A stretch of 64,000 bases of DNA from Globodera rostochiensis (GCA_018350325.1 JAEVLN010000006.1:2804693-2868692), one strand, 5' to 3'; positions 23,301 through 38,640 are shown, counted from the stretch's first letter. Translations and numbers: made by a program. The notes: generated by a model not told the origin, from the letters alone.

Positions 23301-25259
23301 AGATTCAAATGAATGCCTTACCGAAATTACTTTAGCAGTGGACAATGGTGGCGACGGCATTTCTGCCGGTGATAATGGTGTTGTTGCCGGCACTGCCACC
23401 GTTTTGTCGTCGTTGTCAGCAGCGGCTGACGCAATTCCGCCGTCGCCATGTTTATCCAACATTTCCGAGCAGTATACCTCCTCGTCAACTCCGTCAGCAG
23501 AATTTGTGCCACATCAAACATCAAACCATTCAAGTCTGCAAAGAATGATGACTGGGGATCAACGACGTTTGGGTTTGTGACGGGTTTGGGGGTGTAGCCT
23601 AGTCGGTTTTTAATCAATATTCCGAGATTTTTAAAAAGTTTTAGCTGGACCGCTTTCGTCTTCCCTCAACACCACTCAAATGATGTCATCGTCCAACTCC
23701 TCAACCTCATCAGCATCGTCTTGTTTTAGCAATCTATTTACGGAAATCTGTGCCCAAACTGCTCAGTGCCAACCGTTGCCCACCATCGACATCAATCCAG
23801 AAGTAAGTAATTTGGTTGCTGTTTGTTGTCGGGTTCTGCATGTGTTGATTCAGTCCCGGTGCTCAAAATCCTGTTTTACGTTTTTAAAAATATGACAGTT
23901 TGAGCCCAACCCGAAAATGTACAGATAAATATTTAAAAAAAAATTGTTTTTTCTATTTTCTTTAGAATGAGGCGTTGAAGCAGTTCAACGGTTTGCTGAA
24001 GGATGCGAACAAACTGAGCCCCCTCAGTTACAACATGATCGTCTCCTTTTTGAGTGGAAATAAAAGTGAGGGTTGACACGGATAGGGCGTGGGCGCGTTT
24101 CGTGTATATTTTTTTCGATTCGTCTTCTTACACCTTGTAGTTAGTGAAAGTTTTAACAATGTTCGTCTCCAGGACCGGGGCGAGTTGTTGCAAAAAATCA
24201 AAATGCATAAAAAGTGGAATTAATTTCCATTTAAATCAGGGGTCTTGCGAAATTTGCCATGGGAATTTTTTTGTTTTGAAAAGTGAAAAATTGTTGTCGA
24301 GAAATTGAATTCTTTTAAGCTTCATTAGAATCTACTTTTGCTCACACTCCGGTTTTAAATAACTTTAGAATGTCGCTAATTTTTCAGCCAATCCGTTGAT
24401 GGACAAGTTGGGCACGCTGATCACATTGCCGTTGTCCGAGTCAGTGGAGTTGGAAGCGAACGACACGTCGGGCACGAGTGCAGCAGCCGTTTTTCTTGTC
24501 GAGACCTTTTTCCAAATGAATTACTGCACGGGCGAGTGGAAACGGTTGAGGAAGGTGAGCATGTCTCAAAACTTGAACTTTTAAAATTTTACAAATTCCT
24601 CCAGCGACACCGGGGTTTTTCTTTTTCTCTTCGGGCGACCCCCTTCCAACCGATGGACGGACCCCGACTCGTTCCCGGCCAACTCGTTCCCCTCTATAAA
24701 AATGGCAAAAGACCTTTTTATCGACTTTGGAAAACAAATCTTTTTTGTTAAAGTCGGGGTAAAGGGAACGAGTTGGGTAAAAGGGAACGAGTCGGGGGTG
24801 GTGAACGAGTTGGCCGGGAGAACGAGTTGGGGTTTTACCCCCCAACCGATCCCTCTCAGCCTAAATTTTTTTTTTTGCTTTTTTATGATCAAGAATTATA
24901 TTTATTGCTATAATTATTTTTTGCGATTAAAGTCCCGACTGCTGAAGCCGGAAGAGCTTGGCAAATACGCGCACTATCTGCATGGGACAAAGCAGCTGAT
25001 CAACAACAACCATTTTGGCACAGGGAGCAGCAACGACTGCGGTGGCGCCATGCTCAACGCTCTGTCGACGCCCGGGGGGACGGATGCGTTGGTGCCAAAC
25101 TTTGCTGGCCAACATGTTGTTCAACACCAGCAGGAGCAGCAGCAGCAGCACATGGTCCCTCGGCGGCAGCAACAACAACAACAACAAACTTTTTGGGCAT
25201 TGCAACAACAGCACCAACAGCCATTTGGGAACCCGTCAACATCATCATCGTCATCATAG
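20305..25259 (+). CDS. NELFA: NELF-A, negative elongation factor subunit A
   Basis: Fourteen exons in continuous phase give about 680 residues (human 528): 20305-20478, 20721-20792, 20929-20985, 21253-21364, 21464-21549, 22108-22210, 22404-22508, 22750-22982, 23073-23184, 23336-23572, 23645-23802, 23966-24065, 24388-24554, 24933-25259. The N-terminal helical domain has WIENKLGSTELW and VEAMADLFRNFPDLGS, aligning with the human WLHNKLGATDELW and ADILKSFPDTGS regions. RTLLKRTGG, LLDIAEL and NKRRRT match the human basic segment. Near the C-terminus ETFFQMNYCTGEWKRLRK matches DTVFEMNYATGQWTRFKK. An extra C-terminal tail rich in Gln and Ser follows. NELF-A binds RNA polymerase II and NELF-C and helps hold polymerase near promoters. 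The ends of exons 7 and 10 were chosen by phase and are less certain. Confidence 0.9.
24655..24841. mobile_element. Foldback element, GAACGAGTTGGG motif
   Basis: It lies in NELF-A intron 13 and is flanked by CCAACCGAT (24646-24654 and 24842-24850). The interior repeats GGGAACGAGTCGGG-type units in both orientations. Its counterpart in the left arm is 2262-2460. Confidence 0.65.
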
Positions 25260-25691
25260 CGCGCTAGTTGTAGTTATAGTAGTTAGTAGTGTTGCCGATG
25301 TACTCGAGAGTCTTGATACATTTGTAATTTTTTTTTGTCCTTTGTCCATCCAATCCTCCGTTTATTCGACAAAAAAATTTGAATCAGAAAGATAATCACT
25401 TCAATGTTTACCTCCTTGAAATTGTTTTTTTGCGCTTGTTTGTTGTACGCAATATTAACTCTTTTTTTTGACACGGAAATTTGACACTTTCGAGTCTTTT
25501 GATCCCTGAACATCACACAATTATTCTATTTCCACATTGTCTTTTGCATTTATTAAACTTCATTTTAGGTTGTCGTTGGTCACATAAAAACGCTTTGGCT
25601 TTACTTTTTGCGTATTTTGGTTTTTAAACCCGTCCGTTTTTTAAATTTAAATTTTGTTTAATTTGCATAGATATGTAGGTTTGTAGGGAAA

Positions 25692-28569
<2,878 letters not shown>

Positions 28570-28810
28570 CCAGAGATGCCCCCGTTTTTGAGAGGGGTTT
28601 TTTTTTGTTGGGCAAATTTTTAACATTTTTTGTTTTGTTTTGTGTTCATAAAAATTATCAAAGAAAAAATATGCACAGATTGAGTGAGTTGAATATAGAA
28701 AAATATTCATCCGTTGCCGTTTTCACTCGCTTTCTTCGTCAAACAAATGCCCAACGAACATCGCTTCACCTGTTGGTCATGTTTAGTGCCTTAAGCGCTT
28801 TTTGATTTAA

Positions 28811-30680
28811 TCAATAAAAAATATTTTTAAAACACCCACCGTTTGACTGGTGCAACAACGGGCTGTTGCCCAACAATTTCTGCTTGGTCAGCTTTTCGTC
28901 GCCGCTCTTATTCACTAACAAAATGAGGAATGATTACCAAATAGAATTTGTAAAATTAACACAAATTTTCTGCCCCCCCCCGCGGGCCATGTCCCAAGGA
29001 CTTATATTGTAAAAACCCACCAATGAATTGCTTAGACATTGCCAGCCGCTGTGCTGACAGCCGGTCCTCCTCATTTTCTGGCAGCAACGTCAACTCTGTG
29101 GACAGTCGGGCCTTCATTGCCTGGTCACGTGCCCGTCGCTCATTCAAATACTTCTTTTCTCTCTGAAAAAACCAGAAAAGGACTAGGCGCCAGGAACTAA
29201 AAAATATGCGGGTACGAGTGGCTCAGCAGGTCCTCATCAGACATGAACACCCCCATATTGTTGCCCCCCCCATTTGAACGAGTTCAAAATATAACCCAGC
29301 CCCCCCCCCCAAATTGTTTATTACTCGAAATGCTCCGCGCAGCACTGAGTTGGCCGCGTAGTCGTCGTACAGCCGTGTCTGGATGGTTTCAAGCCGTTGG
29401 ATTTGCTCGTCCACGCCGGCCAACTTCTGCTTGTCCTCCACCGTGTGTTCAGCCTTGGGGTCAAATGTTTTTGGGTTTTCGAATTTTTTGCTGAAAAAAA
29501 CGTATCAAAACCCAAGAATTTTCTCATTCTTTAACACAACCGAAAGTTCATTTATAGTAAAAAACTTCGGGACCGGACCTTTCCAGTCAGAAAAAATCCA
29601 ATGGTTTTTTTCAAAATGACCCCTGGGGGGGGGGGAGGCTATGGCTTCACACTTTGAACATTGCATCGGCGCCCAACTTCAGGCTCATTGTCCGGTCCAC
29701 CGGCGCAAAGTTATCAATTGTGGACGGGTCGAAGCGGATTTCCTGCCGACGAAGCCCCTCCACCATTTCATAGTCGAAATTCTGAAATGTTCACCCTTTT
29801 GAAGCCATTCCAATCAAAATCAAGGGGGTTTAATCAGAAATTTGACTAATTACAAACACCCATTGATGAAAATCCAAAAATTTGTTAAGGAATTTGATAC
29901 GGGTTAAAATTTTAAAAATTTATTTCGTTTTATCATTTTTTTTTTGAAAAAATCCAATTTTATTCCAACGGAATCAAACCTTTGGGTCCGTTCGGATGGT
30001 GAAATAATTGTCGCACAAATGGCATTTCATGCGAAACTCGTAGATTGGCGTTGTGTAATACCTAAAATTTCCAGTGACAATTTTTGTCAAATTTTTTAAC
30101 CAAGGAAATGCTTACATGCCAACTTTGCGCTTCTCCGCATTGTACCGGACGCTCATGCCGACATGATTGTTACAGCCCAGGCACCACACATTGAACGGCA
30201 TCTCAAACCTTAGGGAAAATAGTTTTTTTAAAATCGTTCGAATTCGGGTCCGGGATTCGAAATTGGTCAAAATGGACATTAGATTTGGATTCTACACCTA
30301 CGAATACACCTGGAAAAATCTTTTTACATTGAACGGCATCTCAAACCTTAAACAACAACAACAAAAAATCGGGCCTCTGAAATTGTTTGCCAGAAATTTG
30401 AGACATAAAAATCTTTTTTTTGAGAATTAAATCGAATTCTGGCACTTGGAGAGCCCAAAAAAATGGACAATTTGGGAAGAATGTTGCCTCCGTCTTCCAG
30501 AATAAAATGTTCCGTAAATAATTTGCAATTTATTGCCAACCTGATCGTGAGAATGCCTTCATTGGCGCGCTTGCCCCGCTCGCGCAACGCGTGCACGCCA
30601 TGGTAACTGTTGAGCGTCTTGTGCGTTTTCCAATTAAAGTCGGGCGGGTAATAGTGATTCTGGCCCTTACGTTCGCCCAT
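28811..30680 (-). CDS. YJU2B: YJU2B/CCDC130 homologue, CWC16-family splicing factor
   Basis: Seven exons (30680-30541, 30208-30116, 30061-29980, 29781-29653, 29453-29325, 29162-29021, 28914-28811) give about 272 residues. The start MGERKGQNHYYPPDFNWKTH is nearly the same as the human start. Two CxxC pairs (Cys56/59 in WCLGC and Cys91/94 in CHLC) form the family zinc site, with GVRYN-like and YYTTPIYEFRMKC blocks between. A charged helical region with NERRARDQAMKA follows. Human CCDC130 is longer (about 396), so the variable C-terminus is short here. Members of the family join the spliceosome around the catalytic steps. It converges on DIMT1, with 241 bp between stops. Confidence 0.92.
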
Positions 30681-30833
30681 TGTTTATGCCGAAAATTCTG
30701 AATTTAGAGCTTTGCTAAAAATCCCCAAAAAAATATATTGTATACAGATAGATAATCAACGAAGAAAACGAGAAAATTTTCATTATCAATCGGAATTATA
30801 AATTTTATTAAATCAAAAAAAAAGAAGCAAATG

Positions 30834-32708
30834 TCAGAAAATGGCATCTTTCTCCGCCTCGGCAAGCCCTTCGGCGTTCGGGTCAACAAATTTGCTCATT
30901 TCCTCCGCTCGAAATTGCACTTGCTCGGTCCTCGTGTGCCACACGAACACTTTGGTACAATTTTGTGCCAACGGCTCAAGGTCGGCCCGGGTCAAATTTA
31001 GATCACGCAAGAAATGCGACTCCTGAAAATTTTGGCAAAATTGTTAAAATTCCATTTTTGACTAATTTTCTAACAGAAATGTTTGGAAATTGGTTAAAAA
31101 ACTTACCAAATACCCCCGAGGGGAATTGAAGTCAAACTCGACGTGCCGGTGATCGTGCACCAGCGTAATGTTCACCGCAAAAGCGGCCATGTCAATGGGA
31201 AATGGCCTTGCTGTCCTCCATTTGGCATTGAATCCGGTGATAACAGCTAAAAAAATAAACCGGAAATTTGAGATTTTTTGGGAAAAATCACAATTTTCTT
31301 AGTTCATTTGAACCATTTTGCTCAAAAAATGACCAAAATTTTTCAGAAAGAAAAAGTGCGTACAATTTGCGTTGACATAAGCGAATTCGGCCAACATTCC
31401 GCCAACAATTCCAACTGGCCATACACCGACACGTCTCAGCGATCGAATTTGATCAAAAATGCGCCAATCGTAAGTGCTTAACCGAGATGTCTTCAGTTTT
31501 TTGTTGTTGGTTAATCACTACAAAACGTTAAGCCAACGAATGTGGATTTTTTTTCATAAATTTGGACTAATTTCTGTAGAATTTTGTTAAATTTCTTTAT
31601 GCAAAATTATTCAATTTTTACAAACTTGTCATCGTCCCCAAAATACACTGCTCCAACGCGTTGGTCCACGGCATTTTTTCTGCGTTAAAATAAGCAAAAA
31701 TGACAATTTTTGGCTCACTCATTTAGATTATCCTCTTTATTCAATTTCTCAAAATTGTTTTGTTTTGCATTTAAATTAAAATTAGAAAACCTTAGCCATC
31801 GAAGTGCAGCATTTCTTTGTACAACGCCTTTTGGGTACTTCCAGTGCGGGTCGGTGTACTTCAACCGCCACTTTGAAGGTGTTTCGGCAGTCAGATGTAC
31901 AGCTCGAATTTCGAGTCGTTCAATCAATTGTCCAATGAATTTGGAAGGCCTCGGTGAATCCTGAAATGTTTTTTTTATTGTTTTCTTATACAATATCGGG
32001 AATAGTCGAGTTTTTGCCCATCTTTTTTTAAATAAATAAAAATCAATTGCTTTTTGTACATATATTTTGAGCCTGGAAAATTTTGATTTCGAAAAATTGT
32101 TCGGATTTGGCTTTAGGTTGGTCGAAACGGAGGGCAGATTCGGATTCTAGGCGCCTGATAACCCCTAGTAACATCTTTTTATCGAATTTTAAAAGGGAAA
32201 CACAAACCCGAATATGTTATCCTTAAAGAAAAGTCCAAAATCGGATTTGATGAATTTTTTTAGTAATTTTTCCTGTCCGCAGGCAAATGCTAATCTAAAT
32301 AAATAAGTAAGCTCTGCTCGAGTTCTAAAGAAATCCATCCAGATCCAATGATTGGTCTCCAATTTTGCGAAAATTGAAAAGTATAAATTTTTACAAAATA
32401 AACGCACACCCGCTGCCCCAGCTTCAGCTACGTACCTCCACTATCAACCACACCAGGTTGGCCACGTTAGCAAGCGTTTGGCCCAACCGGGTGAGGTCAG
32501 CTTTTTGGGCTGGCCGTCGCGCAGAAGGGGTAACAAAAAAAATTGGTGGCAATTGTTGTAATTTGTCGCCGTTTGATTTCAAAAAATAGCATTGGTTGTG
32601 GACTCCACATTGCCCAGGCAAAATGTGATGCCAAAAAAGTGTGAGCAGAATGGAAGAAAATAGGACAAGGACGATGTTTGTCAAAAACTTTCGCCCAATG
32701 CGCGGCAT
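30834..32708 (-). CDS. Beta-1,3-glucuronosyltransferase, GT43 (B3GAT / GlcAT family)
   Basis: Six exons (32708-32436, 31960-31791, 31679-31626, 31476-31364, 31246-31107, 31022-30834) give about 312 residues. Residues 8-27 form a type II signal anchor (Golgi). FFVTPSARRPAQKADLTRLGQTL is the usual start of the fold. The metal site is YFGDDDNTYDW (Asp163-165). VWPVGIVGG and RPFPIDMAAFAVN follow. The presumed catalytic Glu251 (GYLES) and His279 (WHTRTE) are present at about human GlcAT-I spacing (281 and 308). The family adds GlcUA to Gal, completing the linker of chondroitin and heparan sulfate chains or making related glycans. Which of the two substrate classes applies cannot be told from sequence alone. 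Confidence 0.92.
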
Positions 32709-33472
32709 TCAACCGACAATAATCGTCATTTTTTGCGAAAATTTCGGAAAAAATTCGGTTTCTCATATTCAAATCATCCAAAACTATTTATACTTTAATA
32801 GATTTTTATGTAAGTGCTGAAAACACCTAAACAATTAATAGCGCGCTAAACCGTAAAACCGGTTTTTAGACCCTTAGACTGAAAGTTCATTTCAATGGGG
32901 ACTCAGTTGTCAACAGCTAACAAATGTTTAAATCAGATGGCCAACCATTTGAATTGAAAAATCACCTACGATATGCATCAGCAGGGACGGTACCCCGCAT
33001 TGGGCGCGGCACGATTGGGCGCCGACAAGTTTTTCGTTAAAACTTTGTTCAAAGTCAACCAAACCAAACATGCTTGGTATCATTTGAAAGCATGCAATGA
33101 GTAGAAGCCTACAAAGGCAAAAGCTAAGCGATCCCGGTTTTTCCCAAAAGTCCCGGTCCCGCTCAACCCTACTAGAAGCTCCAAATAAAGCTAAAAACAT
33201 GTTTTTCGTGCTTATGCCAAGGTCACAGAAAAAATAGGCATTTGCCTAAAAGTGCCATCCCTGGTGGTTACATTTTGGACATTTTATAAGCAAAAATTCA
33301 AAAAGTATGTATACATTTCGTCAACTTGCATTCCAATTAAAAATTCCACGAAATTTTCCTTTTTTTGGATGAAAATCAGCAGCCACTTCTGCACATTAAG
33401 TTATTCAAAACAAAATAAAAATTCAAAAAATACACACAACGAAATTTCGCTGAAAAGCAGTCCTTTCACTTC
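32709..33472. other. Gap with nested repeat pieces
   Basis: No gene was found. 32975-33090 matches one arm of the CGATTCGGCGC foldback at 47571-47917, including the GTTTTTCGTT and CAAAGTCAAC segments. 33130-33175 matches the right end of the GTCCCGG element at 14727-14908. The two seem nested. The rest is AT-rich without open frames of note. Confidence 0.5.
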
Positions 33473-36400
33473 TTAATGTGATTCGATTTGAATTTGGGCA
33501 GTGGAACTCGTTGTCCCATTGCTTTGTTTCTGTTCGCCCTTCTTCAACTCGTTCACAATGTCTTTCATTGTCCGATCACGCGTTTCGGGCAGGTACAACC
33601 ACAGTGGGACCAAGCAGCACAACGACGGCAAAATGTACAGCGGAACGAATGCCCAGGCACTGGCCTTGCGAAACAATGGCGGGGTGGCCCAACTGAACCA
33701 AAAAATTTGCCATGGCACAAATTGCCCTGCTCCGAACTTGGCATCGTGTCCGGACTCAGGATCTGGGCCGGATTTTCCAGTTCTGGATTTTGGATATAAA
33801 TCCTCAAAAATTTGAAATAGGCTTGAGCAAATGTCAGAAAAATTTTTGGAAAAACTCCGAATCCGCTTTTATTTTCGGATCTATCAGGACATCCGCCGGT
33901 ATAGTTTTGAAAAGCCGGGATCTTGCCGATTAGTGCTGCACGAGACCCAAAGTTTCCCGAGACTAAATACTCGAGACTTTTCTCGAATCGGTTCTCGAGA
34001 TCGAGACTCTTGTGCAGCACTATTAGTCATAACTAGGGTTGTCGGTTCCTTGAAAATTTTCGGGTACCCGGAATTCGGACCCCCCCCCCCCCCCCCCTCC
34101 TCCCACCAAGCATGTGTTAATCAGGGATGCAGCGGCGGGTTGAGTAAAATGTGTCGGGTCGGGTTTTGGATCGATGGCAAAAAAACTTCTAATCGAGTTT
34201 CGGGTCGCGAAAAGGTCCCGGTTTCGAGTAACCCCCGCTGCATCGTTGGTGTGAAACTGATCAGAACATAATTGGGGAAGGCATATTTTTGAACTGACTC
34301 AAAAATGTAAGTGCTAGCAATGTTAGCACCAAACACCAGCGATATGAACCAAGCAGAATGTGCTGAAGGATGTGGAAGCAGCTCGGCACACAGAAAATAG
34401 GACAGAGGGCCCAGGGCGAAGCTTAAAAAGAATTTTAAAAAATTAAAAAAAAATTTTTTAAACCCCAATGAGATGGCGAACAAAAAAATGCACGGAAGGC
34501 ATAGCCAACCCATCCAATGGCCCAAATGCATTGAAGACCAATGGAAGGCGATGTACAGGCACAAGAAAAAGGTGTTCAGCACAGCGGAACGAATGATCAA
34601 TGGGCGACGATTGAGCCTAATTGGGGCGTTAATGATTTTTCCGGAATTTTTTTTTAAAAGGGGACCTTTCGACGAAAAACAGTCCAGTGAGTGAAGAGAG
34701 GAAGTAGACAACCACAAGCACATAAGAAGCGACCTAATTAAAGATAGCCCAAGGGGATGCAGAATTCAAAATAATAAAATTTTAATTCAGAATGTTTCTT
34801 TTTCTGGTCACAATCGTTTAAACAATAGCTCTGATCAAGTCAAGTCCAAAATTAGGGCCCGAATATATCAAGATTCTCGTTGAAATTTTTTCGAGATCTC
34901 GATCGGTCCTCAATCCTAGGCTTTATCCCAGATCAGAGATAATGTCAGATTCTAAGTCCGATTGTTTGTCAAATTGATTAGCACCTCAACTACAGATAGG
35001 CAGAAATGTTCAGAGAGAATTTCAGTAGACGACTCGAGCACCGGCCACCCACCGACGGTGATCTGGAAAGCAAATGATCGAAATTCAGACTTAGCTAAAA
35101 ATAAGAGTCAATTTCCCCAAATAGTAGGACAGGGACTGATTTGTTGTTCGGGAATTTTGAAGCCTAAATCATTGGCCAAAAACTTTTTTGTTGATGAACC
35201 GATCTCTAATCAGTAGCTTCTAGAATAGACAACCACAAAAAAGTGCCTGAAGAGTACAGAATCCGATCAGAACCGCCTTCCATCGTTCACTGCGAGCAAA
35301 AAATTGGCATATCATTGTCTTGCAGCAAAATTGATCACAATCTTCTGACGCTGGACACATTTTGTCCAACTCCTCCTGCGCTTCGGGGCCGGAAAAGCCT
35401 GTAAAGTATTGGTGTAGTGCCCCTTTTCTTGAAGATTTTTGGATTTGAAATTCCGAAAATTCGAGGCCCCTAAATTTTTCCAAAAATTAAAAAATAGAGG
35501 AGAGTTTCAAAACAAATGCCAAACCGGTTGGGGGATTAGACCGGCATTTTCAAGACAAAACCCGGACGTGAGTCAAGTTCAACGATTTCAAAACTATTTA
35601 ATTCATTTGCCTTTTCGATAAAAGGCGAACGCTCTAAGCGCCTTTTCCCGCTTGTTTTTTGTGACCATCGCAAGAAATTGGGGCGTTTCCATCAGTTGAA
35701 GTGCCACCAAAAGGGCAGCAATTTGTGGCACGACCGGAATGCCTTCAACAACAACAACAGAATATGTGCCAAAAGTCTTGGCGCAAATTTGAGAATGGTC
35801 CACCAACGCCCTCCGCTACGGACCAACAAGGACGAGCAGCCGTTCACCGAGTTGTGGCAGGGCCAAGTTCAAGCAGAGCGCAAAGCATTCCACGACGGAC
35901 ACGGACAGGGCACAGAGGAAGGAGTACAGACCGCGTTCGGCACAACTTGGAATTTCCTGTGCGAAAAGTTGAGCGATTTTAAATTTTGTGAGTTTGCCAA
36001 ATATGTAACGAGTTGGGGGGGGGGGGGGATCCTCAACCCTTCCATCGGCGGTGGCATGTTCGGTTGCGCTTTCGACCCGAACGAAAGTCGATTACCTATT
36101 TATGACTTTCTTCTAGAGACCGGACTTGCACTTCGAGCGAAATTTCGAGACGAGATTCTCGAAAAATCTCGAGCCGGAACAGTTGCGTAGCAACAAAAAA
36201 AAGAGTTGGCAAAGCTTAGGGGGTCAGGTCGGGTTCAGAAGTAATTTTGGATTTTTTCAATCAATAAATTTAAAACAATTTCAAAAACAAGTGAAATTTA
36301 AATTGGCTGGACCTGAAGGAACAGAACCAGCGCCAACAGGCCAACAGTTGCACTTGCCGAGGCCACCAAGCGGCCGAGGATGAGCAGTTCAGGGAACTCG

Positions 36401-37223
36401 AACATGATGGACCCAATCGAGATCAGTGAGGCGACGAAGCCGTACAAATTGGCCAATAGCAGGGAGCCTGAACATTTAAAATAAAACAAAAAAGTCTAAA
36501 TTTCCGGATTTTTACAAAATTGCCGAATTCCGGGAACTCTTACCCCTGCGCCCATATTTCTCCGTGCAAATGGGCCCCAACAGGCAACCGATCAAATTGC
36601 CAAAAGGCGCCACGTGCAGAGACAATGTCCAAAAGCATTTAAGCACCAAATGCCCTACACCACTGAATTAAAAAACTAAAATATATTGTACAGAGTCTGT
36701 TGAAGTACAGACTTCAAAAACGAGAAAAAGAAATTCAAGGAATTTGCCCGAATTTTGAGTTCAATCAATTCCGACTCATTTGAAGCGAACTTTGATCGAA
36801 AATTTCATTTTTAATCCAATAATTTCCAGAGGTTGGATAGGACCGGGCTCGGGTGCTTTTAGAAACCCCAGGGTTTTTCGGATTATCCAGATTTTTTGAG
36901 ACGGGCCCGATCGGTCTGATTGAGCTGAATCCGGGTACACGGGCCCGAATTTTTTCATAATTCCGATCCCTAATAGTTTCAATTGTTTACGCTGAATGTC
37001 CCCGATCGATGTAAGAATTGTTGAAGAATGTGTGGAAGGAATGGTTGGCAGAAGAGGGGTATGAAGCTGAGAACGCTTCCTGAAGAGAGGAGACAAATTT
37101 TTTTTGGGAAATTTGTGAAAAATTGCAGCCCAAAATTATTACAAAAAAATTTGTGCCAACTGCAAGCAGAAAGCAAGCCAGGAACAGACGGAGGTCGAAC
37201 TTTTCCAGCTGAAATTGATGCAT
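33473..37223 (-). CDS. Facilitative sugar transporter of the GLUT/SLC2 family (MFS)
   Basis: Eleven exons keep phase and give about 544 residues: 37223-36991, 36662-36544, 36467-36313, 35956-35828, 35776-35611, 35398-35247, 35062-34994, 34733-34666, 34616-34464, 34421-34295, 33736-33473. Family marks are KYGRRG after the second membrane helix, ELLILGRLVASA in helix 4, METPQFLAMV near the PESPRFL position, FVERRLNRRPL at the second loop, GPLSYFLCAELLPHPSAHSA (helix 10), and PETRDRT at the C-terminus. The classical QLS sequence of helix 7 is not kept in this model. Introns 5 and 6 start with GC; intron 6 is the doubtful one because it drops five residues that would align. The substrate cannot be inferred. 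It lies 13 bp upstream of an AT-rich gap and is surrounded by foldback elements. Confidence 0.82.
33931..34022. mobile_element. Foldback MITE, CTCGAGAC motif
   Basis: The 92-bp element has ends TAGTGCTGCACGAG and CTTGTGCAGCACTA with CTCGAGAC/TCTCGAGA units inside. It lies in the transporter's last intron. The flanking 8-mers match poorly, so the duplication has decayed or the exact ends differ. Confidence 0.6.
34122..34248. mobile_element. Foldback MITE, GGGTCGGGTTT motif
   Basis: The left end CAGGGATGCAGCGGCGGGTT is mirrored by AACCCCCGCTGCATC on the right. The interior has CGGGTCGGG and CGGGTCGCG units. Flanking octamers GTGTTAAT and GTGTGAAA agree at 6 of 8 positions. Confidence 0.55.
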
Positions 37224-37543
37224 TTCCCCAAGCTAAATTTTCAAAAATTTTTATAATAAATATTTAAAGTGCCAAAAACAACCGCAAACACTTGAATTTG
37301 AAACTTTTAATAACATTTTGAAAGCGATTTTTTCAAAAATTCTGCATCTTGGAGAGGCGCCTGGACAAGATGTTCTATGACAAAATGCAGAAAGAATTAA
37401 GATTCCAAATTTACTCCTAACTCTCTCTATATGTACTCATGAAATCCTAAACCCCCAATATACCCCACTACAAAATCGCTCTTTGACTCTGCTCTGCGAT
37501 TTTTATCCGATGAGCTACGGGAAGATGTACAACAGATGGCACT

Positions 37544-37680
37544 TACCGTATTTCCTAATAGAGCCCCCCCCCTTAATTAGAGCCCCCCTCTCTAATAGAG
37601 CCCCCCTTTTTGGGGAGTGGGGGTTGAACAATAGAGCCCCCGGGGGCTCTATTATAGGAAATACTATTAGGGATACTGTA
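37544..37680. mobile_element. TA-flanked foldback element, TAATAGAGCCCCC motif
   Basis: The left end is TACCGTATTTCCTAATAG and the right end, read backwards, is TACAGTATCCCTAATAGT followed by ATTTCC. AATAGAGCCCCC recurs three times on one side and is mirrored on the other. The design matches the element at 6013-6133 (TACCGTGTTACC ends, TAATCCCCC motif), so they look like sister families with a mariner-type TA target. Confidence 0.6.
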
Positions 37681-38136
37681 GCGTGACCATATGCCCATGA
37701 CTGTATTATGTATAAAGTTACATTAAAACAAAGCGTACGCTTTCAAACCCACTGAAAATGAACAAATTCAAAAATTTGCGTACGAATTAAAATGTTCGAA
37801 TGATCAAACTTACACAAAGTTGCTTCCCATTTGATTTTGTCCCCTATGTGAGCGACCGAACTTTTCCAATAGAAACAATGTTTGCTCAATTGATACAACA
37901 GAGGCAAAGAAGACAACGGATTGCATTGATCAGTGAATGAGTGGGAGGAGGGGGGGGGGGGGAGGTTGGCGCACTTGAGGGAAAAACAATGAATGAATGA
38001 ATTGAACGGATTGGTGGGAAGTGGCGGATTTTTGAGGCGTGTGGGAGGTCAAATCGGCGGGGCGGGGGGAGGAAGGCGATGTTTGATTAGGCAGACACTT
38101 GCGCAAAGGACAAAAAGGTTCAACATACAATAACAC

Positions 38137-38317
38137 TAGGGTTGAGCCCCGACCCTCGGGGGCGGGAAAAATCGGGGTCGGGGTTTTCGTCCCCGAGCAA
38201 AAAAAGTCGGGGTTCGGGGTTTTTCCCAGCCAAAACCCCGAAAAATTCAAAAAAAGTCGGGGTCGGGAACGAAAACGCCAACTAAAAGTCGGGGTTCGGG
38301 GATGGGGCTCAACCCTA
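38137..38317. mobile_element. hAT-like foldback MITE, CCCCGA motif
   Basis: The 181-bp element has ends TAGGGTTGAGCCCCGA and GGGGCTCAACCCTA and a perfect 8-bp duplication AATAACAC (38129-38136 and 38318-38325). The interior is GGGGTCGGGGTTTT-type units in both orientations. Confidence 0.92.
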
Positions 38318-38558
38318 AATAACACAATGGGTACAACAATTGTTTGACTTTTTTTTATCAAAATTAATCACAAAGTCGTGTCCCCGGGGGGGGGGGGATG
38401 GATCACTGGAAATGGAAAAGTGAGCTAAAATTACCAAAATATTTAAAAATTGGTTGCTTAAAATTTTTAACAAATTGTTAAGCTTATAAAAAAGGAAAAT
38501 CGTGTTTAAACGCAAAAATTATGTTATGGACAAAAAAATGAACGACCAAAAAAATGAA

Positions 38559-38640
38559 CGACGCCTGTGAGATTCGAACTCACGCGGGGAAACCCCATTG
38601 GATTAGCAGTCCAACGCCTTAACCACTCGGCCAAAGCGTC
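38559..38640 (-). tRNA. tRNA-Ser (anticodon GCT)
   Basis: The reverse complement folds as a class II tRNA of 82 nt. The acceptor stem is GACGCTT with AGGCGTC, the D arm has GCCGAGTGGTTAAGGC, the anticodon arm has TTGGACTGCTAATCC with GCT, a variable arm with GGGGTTTCCCC follows, and the T arm has GGGTTCGAATC-like sequence (GAGTTCGAATCTC). It reads AGC/AGU serine codons. It contains no intron. Confidence 0.95.

Larger units (their letters stand above)
37224..38558. other. Repeat-rich gap between the sugar transporter and the tRNA gene
   Basis: No gene was found. The gap holds two separate foldback elements (37544-37680 and 38137-38317), a G-run near 37950 and another near 38385. Confidence 0.5.

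Noticed and set aside
33565..34020. 151-residue minus-strand frame as a separate gene
   Set aside because: Its first part overlaps the transporter's last exon in another frame and the rest is foldback element sequence.
34040..34110. Very long C-run and other G/C homopolymers as special structures such as a replication origin
   Set aside because: Such runs are frequent here and mostly belong to the ends of hAT-like elements or to uncertain assembly of homopolymers; nothing else supports an origin.
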